From assembly GCA_913776255.1 (NCBI GenBank), contig CAJYLV010000040.1, positions 1 to 64,000 on the forward strand: a stretch of DNA of 64,000 nucleotides, written 5' to 3'. Within the stretch, counting starts at the first letter, position 1, and each line of letters begins with the position of its first letter. Positions 36,365 through 43,056 of the stretch are shown here, one piece after another. The notes below the pieces were generated by a model, which was not told the origin of the DNA, did not search any database, and saw only the letters and a list, made by a program, of their open reading frames with translations. The stretch is from an uncultured Sphingomonas sp. (GTDB taxonomy: Bacteria > Pseudomonadota > Alphaproteobacteria > Sphingomonadales > Sphingomonadaceae). The position numbers and the translations under genes are program-made.

Positions 36365-37288
36365 TCACCCGAACCCCGTCGTCATTGCGAGCGGAGCGAA
36401 GCAATCCAGGGCGTCCTGGTCCGACTCTGGATTGCTTCGCTCCGCTCGCAATGACGGCGGGGCGTTACCCCCCACCCGCACCCACAGGGCGGTCGCGTCG
36501 TCGCTCGCCTTGAAGCGCGGATAGCGCCGGCAGGCGGCATCGCTGCGTTCGATCGCGCGGAGTTCACCACCCAGCGCCGCCAGCCCGCGCGCGCGCAGCG
36601 CCGCCACCAGCCCGGCCGCATCATAAGCGGCATAGGAATCGACCAGCGCCGCCATCCCATCGCTCATCAGCAGCAGGTCGTCGCCGGGCGTCACCGCAAC
36701 ACAAGCCGTTTCCATGGCCCGCGCGCTTTCGCCCGCGTCGATGCCCAGTACCTTCTGCCCCGGCAGCGCCCGCGCGGCGCGACGATCCGCCAGCACCGCC
36801 GGCGTGCGCAACTTGGCGGCGCCGACTCCTGGCCCCAGCGCCGCCGCCTGCGCGCTTTCGCGGGCGCGATCGGGCGCGGGCGTACACCACGCGACCGTCG
36901 CCCCCGACGCGTGCAGCACCGCGCAATCCGCCGCCCACGCCACCTCCAGCATGTCGCCGGCGAGCTGCACCGCCGCGAAAGACGCGCGCGGCAATTCCCA
37001 CGCCCCCTCGGGCTCCCGCTGCCGCTGTGCCGCATAACGCGCCTCGACCGCCGCGAAGACCTGCGCGCAGGTGCCGCGCAGATCGTCCGCTACCGCCGCC
37101 GCGAACGCCACATCGGCAGTCGCCGCCAGCCACGCCGCGCCGCCCTGCGCGCCGAGCAGCCCCGGCGGCGACAGATCGGTCGCGCCGTCGATCACCCAGG
37201 CGTGGCGCGCGCCGCTGCCCGCACGATCGTCATTGGGCGTGGAAACGTCGCCGCACAGGCTGAGCGACTGGATCAGGTCGAGATGCAT
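36365..37288 (-). CDS. PP2C-like protein phosphatase
   Basis: 307 residues. The N-terminal metal site shows STPNDDRAGSGARHAWVIDGATDL, and LLLMSDGMAALVDSY the PP2C DG motif; DDATALWVRVGG is the C-terminal Asp-containing strand. Metal-dependent Ser/Thr phosphatase with fewer motifs than the typical family, so catalysis is likely but not proven. The last about 25 residues (SLRAERSNPESDQDALDCFA...) are encoded by a family A repeat, so the real conserved domain ends near VRVGGN. Confidence 0.72.
   Translation of the reverse strand: MHLDLIQSLSLCGDVSTPNDDRAGSGARHAWVIDGATDLSPPGLLGAQGGAAWLAATADVAFAAAVADDLRGTCAQVFAAVEARYAAQRQREPEGAWELPRASFAAVQLAGDMLEVAWAADCAVLHASGATVAWCTPAPDRARESAQAAALGPGVGAAKLRTPAVLADRRAARALPGQKVLGIDAGESARAMETACVAVTPGDDLLLMSDGMAALVDSYAAYDAAGLVAALRARGLAALGGELRAIERSDAACRRYPRFKASDDATALWVRVGGNAPPSLRAERSNPESDQDALDCFAPLAMTTGFG
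36380..36456. repeat. 77-bp palindromic repeat (family A), copy 5, inside a gene 3' end
   Basis: Complete 77-bp element lying within the last codons of the phosphatase gene; its sequence is translated into the C-terminal tail. The partial palindrome at about 36309-36336 next to it (tcgccctggacttgacccggg) is a family D remnant. Confidence 0.9.
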
Positions 37289-37325
37289 GGCCGGATGCCT
37301 ACACCCGGATCATGTCACTTTGCCA

Positions 37326-38654
37326 TCAATCGGCGAACAGCAGCACCGGCGTTTCGAGATAGGTCTTCAGCGCCTGCACATAGCTCGCCGCGTCCCAGCC
37401 ATCGACGACGCGGTGGTCGCAGCTGATCGACAGGTTCATCAGCTTGGCGCGGACGATGTCATCACCCCGGAACACCGGACGCTCGACGATCTTGTTCGGC
37501 CCGATGATCGCCACTTCGGGACGGTTGATGACCGGCGTGGTCGCGATCCCGCCGAGCGGCCCCAGCGAGGTGACGGTAATCGTCCCGCCGCCCAGTTCCT
37601 GCGGCGTCAGCTTGCTGGCGCGCGCCGCCGCCGCCAGCCGCGCGATCTCGGTCGCGAGCTGCCAGACGTTGCGGTCCTGCGCGTCGCGGATCACGGGAAC
37701 GGTCAGCCCGGCGTCGGTCTGCGTCGCCATGCCGACATGCACGCGCCCGGCGCGCGTCACCACGCCCGCCTCGTCGTCGTAGCGCGCGTTGAGCATCGGG
37801 AAGTCGGGCAAGGTCCGGCACATCGCGACGATCAGCAGCGGCAGCAGCGTCAGCTTGGGCCGCTCGCCACGATGCGCGTTGAGGTCGGCGCGCATCGCCT
37901 CCAGCGCGGTGACGTCGATCTCGTCGACATAGGTGAAGTGCGGGATGTGGCGCTTCGCCGCGGCCATATTCTCGGCGATGCGCCGCCGCATCCCGATGAC
38001 GCGCACCTGCTCGTCGTCGCGTGCGCGCGCGGCGTGCGGGGCGTGATAGCCCTGCCCGGCATGGTAGCGGAGATAGGCGTCGAGGTCGGCGTGGCGGATG
38101 CGCTCGCCGTCGGGCACGCGGATCGCGGACAGGTCGACGTTGAGGTCCTTGGCGCGTGCGCGGACGGCTGGTGAGGCGAGGACGGGAGAGTAGGCGGTGT
38201 GAGATGGGCTGGGCACAACAGGCTCCCTCTCCCCCTCGGGGAGAGGGGTGGGGTGAGGGGTCGGGGTCTCACCGAGACTGGCCTCTCCATGAGACACCGA
38301 CCCCTCACCCAAACCCTCTCCCCGGAGGGGAGAGGGCTTAGCAGCAACTTCCTCGACACCGGGATTTTCCGCCTCCAGCGTATCCGGCTCCGTAGCGGGA
38401 GCCGCAATCTCCCCCTCGGTCTCGATCACCACCAGCGGCGCGCCGATCGACACCTGGTCGCCGACCGCCCCCGCGATCTCGACCACCACGCCCGCCACCG
38501 GCGATTCCATCTCGACGGTCGCCTTGTCGGTCATCATGTCGGCGAGGCTCTGGTCCTCCTCGACCCGGTCGCCGACCTTAACGTGCCACGCGACGATCTC
38601 CGCCTCGGAAATGCCCTCGCCGATGTCCGGCAGCTTGAAGGTGAAACGCGCCAT
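37326..38654 (-). CDS. bkdB: Branched-chain 2-oxoacid dehydrogenase E2 (dihydrolipoyl acyltransferase)
   Basis: 442 residues. Lipoyl domain (1-80) with MTDKATVEMESPVAG holding the lipoyl Lys. A variable linker (about 85-150), then the peripheral-subunit-binding domain LASPAVRARAKDLNVDLSAI at about 156-190. The catalytic domain ends with SCDHRVVDGWDAAS, the active His/Asp motif. The E1 genes match BCKDH rather than pyruvate dehydrogenase. E3 is not next to it. The linker contains a palindromic repeat (see 38224). ATG at 38654, 5 bases after the E1 beta stop. Confidence 0.9.
   Translation of the reverse strand: MARFTFKLPDIGEGISEAEIVAWHVKVGDRVEEDQSLADMMTDKATVEMESPVAGVVVEIAGAVGDQVSIGAPLVVIETEGEIAAPATEPDTLEAENPGVEEVAAKPSPLRGEGLGEGSVSHGEASLGETPTPHPTPLPEGEREPVVPSPSHTAYSPVLASPAVRARAKDLNVDLSAIRVPDGERIRHADLDAYLRYHAGQGYHAPHAARARDDEQVRVIGMRRRIAENMAAAKRHIPHFTYVDEIDVTALEAMRADLNAHRGERPKLTLLPLLIVAMCRTLPDFPMLNARYDDEAGVVTRAGRVHVGMATQTDAGLTVPVIRDAQDRNVWQLATEIARLAAAARASKLTPQELGGGTITVTSLGPLGGIATTPVINRPEVAIIGPNKIVERPVFRGDDIVRAKLMNLSISCDHRVVDGWDAASYVQALKTYLETPVLLFAD
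38224..38336. repeat. Palindromic element inside the bkdB linker (family E, ccctctcccc type)
   Basis: Arms ccctctccccctcggggag... and ...ctccccggaggggagaggg, with gggtgaggggtcgg/ccgacccctcaccc inside, form an imperfect palindrome of about 113 bp. It is translated in frame as the stretch SPLRGEGLGEGS...HPTPLPEGERE between the lipoyl and subunit-binding domains. The same family occurs in the E1 spacer. Confidence 0.85.
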
Positions 38655-38659
38655 CTGCC

Positions 38660-39709
38660 TTAGTCCTTCAGGGTTTTCTTGAGCGCCTGGCCGATCCGCA
38701 CCGGTCCGGGGAAATAGGCCCATTCGAGGCTGTGCGGATACGGCGTGTCGAAGCCGGTGACGCGCTCGACCGGCGCCTCGAGGTGGTAGAAGCACCGCTC
38801 CTGCACCAGCGCCGCCAGCTCGGCTCCGAAGCCGCTGGTGCGCGTCGCCTCATGGACGATCATGCAGCGCCCGGTCTTCTTCACGCTCGCCTCGATCGTC
38901 GCGATGTCGAGCGGGACGAGCGTGCGCAGGTCGACGATCTCGGCATCGACGCCGGTATCGGCCACCACCTGCGCGCAGACGTGCACCATCGTGCCATAAG
39001 CGAGCATCGTCACCGCTTCGCCCGCCCGCACCACGTTCGCACGCCCAAGCGGGATCTTGTAGTAACCGGTCGGCACCTCGCCGCCGGGATGCTTCGACCA
39101 ATTCTCCGCCGGACGGTCCCAATGGCCGTTGAACGGGCCGTTGTAGATGCGCTTCGGCTCGAAGAAGATCACCGGATCATTGTCCTCGATCGCCGCGATC
39201 AACAGCCCCTTGGCGTCGTAGGGCGTCGAGGGGATGACGGTCTTCACTCCGGAGACGTGCGTGAAGATGCCCTCGGGCGACTGCGAATGCGTCTGGCCGC
39301 CGAAAATGCCGCCGCCGAACGGTGAGCGCACCGTCAACGGCGCGGTGAACTCGCCGCCCGAGCGATAGCGCAGCCGCGCCGCCTCGCTGACCAGCTGGTC
39401 GAGCGCGGGATAGATATAGTCGGCGAACTGGATTTCCGGCACCGGGCGCAGGCCATAGGCGCCCATGCCGACCGCGACGCCGATGATCCCGCATTCGGTG
39501 ATCGGCGTGTCGAAGACGCGGGTCTTGCCGTATTTCTTCTGCAGCCCCGCGGTCGCACGGAAGACCCCGCCGAAATAGCCGACATCCTCGCCCATGACGA
39601 CGATCGAGGGATCGCGCGCCATCGTCACGTCCATCGCGGAATTGATCGCCTGGATCATGTTCATGCGGGTGGTGGCGTCGTCCACCGCTTGTTCGATTGT
39701 GTCGGTCAT
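38660..39709 (-). CDS. bkdA2: Branched-chain 2-oxoacid dehydrogenase E1 beta subunit
   Basis: 349 residues with transketolase-like pyrimidine-binding domain (AINSAMDVTMARDPSIVVMGEDVGYFGG). The segment TPITECGIIGVAVGMGAYGLRPVPEIQFADYI follows, and the C-terminal domain has IVDLRTLVPLDIATIEASVKKTG. Pairs with E1 alpha to form the thiamine-diphosphate-dependent component. Converts the branched-chain 2-oxoacids of Leu, Ile and Val to acyl-CoA with E2 and E3. Followed by bkdB after 5 bases. Confidence 0.94.
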   Translation of the reverse strand: MTDTIEQAVDDATTRMNMIQAINSAMDVTMARDPSIVVMGEDVGYFGGVFRATAGLQKKYGKTRVFDTPITECGIIGVAVGMGAYGLRPVPEIQFADYIYPALDQLVSEAARLRYRSGGEFTAPLTVRSPFGGGIFGGQTHSQSPEGIFTHVSGVKTVIPSTPYDAKGLLIAAIEDNDPVIFFEPKRIYNGPFNGHWDRPAENWSKHPGGEVPTGYYKIPLGRANVVRAGEAVTMLAYGTMVHVCAQVVADTGVDAEIVDLRTLVPLDIATIEASVKKTGRCMIVHEATRTSGFGAELAALVQERCFYHLEAPVERVTGFDTPYPHSLEWAYFPGPVRIGQALKKTLKD

Positions 39710-39720
39710 ATCGCTTCCTG

Positions 39721-39911
39721 CCCTCGCCCCTTCGCGGAAGGGGAGAGGGATACCGTAGCTTGGCGGCGCAGCCGCTTAGCGGAGGTTGGGTGAGGGGATG
39801 GCGCTGCGGAGCAGAGCGCGAGCCTCTGGCTCGCTCCACCCCTCACCCAGCTACGACTAGGCAGCAAGCTGCCAAGTCTGCGCATCCCTCTCCCCTGTCC
39901 AGGGGAGAGGG
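39721..39911. repeat. Palindromic repeat array in the bkdA1-bkdA2 spacer (family E)
   Basis: Ends ccctcgccccttcgcggaag... and ...cctgtccaggggagaggg are complementary; inner gttgggtgagggg/cccctcacccagc arms pair too. The 190-bp block fills almost the whole 214-base spacer between the two E1 genes, so the usual short spacing has been expanded by repeats. Cotranscription is still possible. Confidence 0.8.
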
Positions 39912-39923
39912 AAAGACAGCCGC

Positions 39924-41222
39924 TCACTTCCGGTCCCACGGCCGCCCGCTCGCGGTTTCCTCGTCGATCATCATCTGGCGTTGCTCGCGCAGATGCCACG
40001 GCATCTCCTCGAACACCCCGTCGAACAGCGAGTCGAGCGGCTGGCGCAGCCCGTGGCCGAGCACGCCGTTCTTCTCGGCCTCCTTCTGCGCCGCCTTCAC
40101 CTCCTCGGCGACTTCGCGGTCCATGTCGGCCTGCTGCGCCTCGTCCCATTCGCCGATCGCGACCAGATGGTCCTTCAAGCGCCGGATCGGATCGCCGAGC
40201 GGCCACGCATTGGGCTCGCCGGCCGAGCGATATTGCGTCGGGTCGTCGGAGGTCGAATGGCCTTCGGTGCGATAGGTGAAATGCTCGATCAGCGTCGGCC
40301 CGGCATTGGTGCGCGCGCGCTCGGCGGCCCAGGCGGTCGCGGCATAGACCGCCAGCGCGTCATTGCCGTCGACGCGCAGGCCGGCGATCCCGTAGCCGAC
40401 CGCGCGCGCCGCGAAGGTCGTCGCCTCCGCGCCCGCAAAGCCCGAGAAGCTGCTGATCGCCCATTGATTGTTGACGACGTTGAAGATCACCGGCGCGCGA
40501 TAGACGGTCGCGAAGGTCAGCGCGGAATGGAAGTCGCCCTCCGCGGTCGAACCCTCCCCGCACCATGTCGCCGCGATCCGTGTATCGCCCTTCGACGCCG
40601 ACGCCATCGCCCAGCCGACCGCCTGCGGATATTGCGTCGTCAGATTGCCCGAGATCGAGAAAAAGCCGAAGCGCTTCTCCGAATACATGATCGGCAGCTG
40701 CTTGCCCTGCAGCTTGTCGCCGGTGTTCGAGTAGATCTGGTTCATCATGTCGACCATCGGGCAGCCGCGCGCGATCAACAGCCCCTGCTGGCGATAGGAG
40801 GGGAAGCACATGTCCTCGGCATCCAGCGCGTGCGCCGCGGCGACCGCCACCGCCTCCTCGCCGAGTGACTTCATGTAGAAGCTGGTCTTGCCCTGCCGCT
40901 GCGCGCGGAACATCCGCTCGTCGAACGCGCGCACGGTCGCCATGTGGCGCAGCATCCGCCGCAGCGTGTCGGGCGACAGCCGCGGATTCCACGCGCCGAC
41001 CGCCTGATTGTTCTCGTCGAGGACGCGCACCATCGAATAAGCGAGGTCGGTGAAGTCGCGCGCGGCGTCGGCGGTATCGGGGCGGCGCGCGGCGCCCGCA
41101 GGCGGGATCGGAACATCGGCGAAGTCGACCGCGTCACCGGGCCGGAATTTGGGTTCGGGGACATGCAGCGACAGCGGCGGCAGGTTGCCGCGCAGGTGCA
41201 CGATGCCGGGTTCTTCGCCCAC
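39924..41222 (-). CDS. bkdA1: Branched-chain 2-oxoacid dehydrogenase E1 alpha subunit
   Basis: 432 residues. The thiamine-diphosphate site GEGSTAEGDFHSALTFATVYRAPVIFNVVNNQWAIS (GDG/E...NN motif) is intact. The tail EHFTYRTEGHSTSDDPTQYRS with Ser/Asp matches the BCKDH phosphorylation-loop region. A long N-terminal segment (about 55 residues) precedes it, as in bacterial BkdA1. GTG at 41222 after GGAGAG. Divergent from the imuA cassette. Confidence 0.93.
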   Translation of the reverse strand: MGEEPGIVHLRGNLPPLSLHVPEPKFRPGDAVDFADVPIPPAGAARRPDTADAARDFTDLAYSMVRVLDENNQAVGAWNPRLSPDTLRRMLRHMATVRAFDERMFRAQRQGKTSFYMKSLGEEAVAVAAAHALDAEDMCFPSYRQQGLLIARGCPMVDMMNQIYSNTGDKLQGKQLPIMYSEKRFGFFSISGNLTTQYPQAVGWAMASASKGDTRIAATWCGEGSTAEGDFHSALTFATVYRAPVIFNVVNNQWAISSFSGFAGAEATTFAARAVGYGIAGLRVDGNDALAVYAATAWAAERARTNAGPTLIEHFTYRTEGHSTSDDPTQYRSAGEPNAWPLGDPIRRLKDHLVAIGEWDEAQQADMDREVAEEVKAAQKEAEKNGVLGHGLRQPLDSLFDGVFEEMPWHLREQRQMMIDEETASGRPWDRK

Positions 41223-41376
41223 GTTTCACTCTCCGTCATGTGCTGCTTGGCACGCAGCACGATTTCAGCCGCTTGTAATATTGTTTCAACCCCAGTCAAA
41301 GCCCTTTTGGCAGCACGTGCGCGCAATCAGGCTAGGCGCGCATCGTGACGGACCATTGACTCGCACCCTCATTCTG

Positions 41377-41391
41377 GAACAAATTGCGAAC
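41377..41391. promoter_or_regulatory. LexA (SOS) box of the first imuA
   Basis: GAAC-aaattgc-GAAC fits the alphaproteobacterial LexA consensus GTTC-N7-GTTC (as its complement). It lies 28 bases upstream of the chosen GTG start at 41420. Confidence 0.8.
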
Positions 41392-41419
41392 GACAATCCG
41401 CTGCGGAGTCCTGCGTGTC

Positions 41420-42178
41420 GTGCCCGAGTCGAGCGTCCTTTCCTCCCTGCGCGAGACGCTGCGCGCCGTGCCGGGCGACGGGCACAGCCGGCGGCGCGTG
41501 ATGCCATTCGGGGTGCCGGACATCGACTCGCAGCTGACCGACGGCGGGCTGCGGCTCGACGCGCTGCACGAGGTCGCGGCGGCGACCCCGTCGCTGCGCG
41601 ACGAGGCGGCGGCGACGTTGTTCGTCGCGGGCGTCGCGGCGCGGGCATGGGGACCGATCCTGTGGGTCGTGCGGCGTCGTGACCTGTTCGCGCCCGCGCT
41701 GGCGCAATCCGGGTTGCTGTCGAAACGCGTGATCCATGCCGAGGCCGATGACGACGCCGGCGTGCTCGCGCTCATGGAGGAAGGTCTGCGCCATCCGGCG
41801 CTCGGCGCGGTGATCGGTGAAGTCCGCCGCGCCGCGCCCGCCGCGACGAAGCGCGTGCAGCTGGCGGCGTCGCGCGGGCGGACGGTCGCGCTGCTGCTCA
41901 AACGCCCTTCGCGCGGGAACGGCGATCCGTTCGCGGTGTCGTCAGCCGCGATCACGCGCTGGCGGATCGGCGCCGTGCCGATGGTCGGCGCCGCGCGTCC
42001 GCGCTGGGAGGTGATGCTCGCGCGGCAGACGGAGGGCGCGCCGTTCGCGGCGACCGTGATCGCCTGCGACGACACCGGACGCCTCGCGCCGGTCGTCACC
42101 CGCCGCGAGCGACGCCGCGCGGTGAGCGAGATTTTGCGCGTGACACCCTCGACGGAGGAACAGGCGGAGGCCGCTTAG
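41420..42178 (+). CDS. imuA: ImuA-type translesion accessory protein (copy 1)
   Basis: 252 residues, RecA/SulA-like fold. Motifs RVMPFGVPDIDSQLTDGGLR, LHEVAAATPSLRDEAAATLFVAG, PILWVVRRRDLFAPALAQSG and ALLLKRPSRG. ImuA acts with ImuB and DnaE2 in SOS-induced mutagenic bypass. GTG at 41420 is inferred because the LexA box sits just before; starts upstream would lie inside the box. A second paralog follows immediately, an unusual tandem duplication. Confidence 0.82.
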   Translation: MPESSVLSSLRETLRAVPGDGHSRRRVMPFGVPDIDSQLTDGGLRLDALHEVAAATPSLRDEAAATLFVAGVAARAWGPILWVVRRRDLFAPALAQSGLLSKRVIHAEADDDAGVLALMEEGLRHPALGAVIGEVRRAAPAATKRVQLAASRGRTVALLLKRPSRGNGDPFAVSSAAITRWRIGAVPMVGAARPRWEVMLARQTEGAPFAATVIACDDTGRLAPVVTRRERRRAVSEILRVTPSTEEQAEAA

Positions 42179-42271
42179 AATCCTCCCTCGTCATCCCGGC
42201 GGCAATCTTGGAAGAGTCGGGCGCGCCACATTCCCAGTCCCTGCAAAGCCTTGACGCCGGAACGCAGATAG

Positions 42272-42286
42272 GAACAAATAGCGAAC
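42272..42286. promoter_or_regulatory. LexA (SOS) box of the second imuA
   Basis: GAAC-aaatagc-GAAC, same layout as the box at 41377-41391, 20 bases upstream of the chosen start at 42307. The internal N7 differs by one base position from the first box, consistent with duplication of promoter plus gene. Confidence 0.8.
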
Positions 42287-42306
42287 AGATTGATTGCGAG
42301 TCGCCT

Positions 42307-43056
42307 GTGTCCGGTCCCGTTCCCACCCTTGCCTCGCTCCGCGAGAGCTTGCAGGCTATCACCGGCGAGGCGCGCGACCGGCCCGTGCTGCCGTTCGGCA
42401 TCGCCGCGCTCGACACGCGCCTCGCCGATGGGGGCCTGCGCACCGACGCGCTCCACGAAGTGTCGTCACGCGGCACCGGCTGGGGCGACGATGCCGCTGC
42501 GGTGCTGTTCGCCGCCGGGATCGCGGCGCGCACGCACGGCGAGGTGCTGTGGGTCGTGCGCTCGCGCGACCTGTTCGCACCGGGGCTGTTCCAGGCCGGG
42601 CTCGCGCCGTCGCGTGTCGTCTATGCCGAGGCGTGCGACGACGCCGAACTGCTCGCGCTGGTCGAGGAAGGGCTGCGCCACCGCGGGCTCGGCGCGGTGA
42701 TCGGCGAGGCGAAGCGCGTCCAGATGGCACAAGCACGCCGGCTGCAACTCGCCGCGGAAGGCGGCGGCACCCCCGCCTTGCTGCTGCGCCGCCCGACCCG
42801 CGACGGCACCGATCCGATCACCACACCGTCCGCCGCGGTGACGCGCTGGCGCGTCGCGCACGCACCGTCGTCGCAGGTGCCGTGGGGCGGGCTGGGCCGC
42901 GCGTGCTGGCGCATCGAATGCGTGCGCCAGCGCGGCGGCGATCCGTTCGAACTCTTGGTGGAGGGCTCCGATGCAACGGGTTGCCTCGCTCTACCTGCCC
43001 AGCTGGTCGATCGACCGGCTGCGGCGGATCGAGCGCCGCGCCGCGCGGTCGGCTGA
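42307..43056 (+). CDS. imuA: ImuA-type translesion accessory protein (copy 2)
   Basis: 249 residues clearly paralogous to copy 1 (shared VLPFGIAALDTRLADGGLR, LHEV, LWVVRSRDLFAPGLFQAG, ALLLRRPTR, ITRWR/VTRWR). Divergence is substantial, so the duplication is not recent. GTG at 42307 follows the LexA box; an upstream TTG-type start would overlap it. It overlaps imuB by 86 bases in a different frame. Confidence 0.82.
   Translation: MSGPVPTLASLRESLQAITGEARDRPVLPFGIAALDTRLADGGLRTDALHEVSSRGTGWGDDAAAVLFAAGIAARTHGEVLWVVRSRDLFAPGLFQAGLAPSRVVYAEACDDAELLALVEEGLRHRGLGAVIGEAKRVQMAQARRLQLAAEGGGTPALLLRRPTRDGTDPITTPSAAVTRWRVAHAPSSQVPWGGLGRACWRIECVRQRGGDPFELLVEGSDATGCLALPAQLVDRPAAADRAPRRAVG

Noticed and set aside
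36365..36456. Phosphatase C-terminal tail as a conserved domain
   Set aside because: It is the translation of a palindromic repeat.
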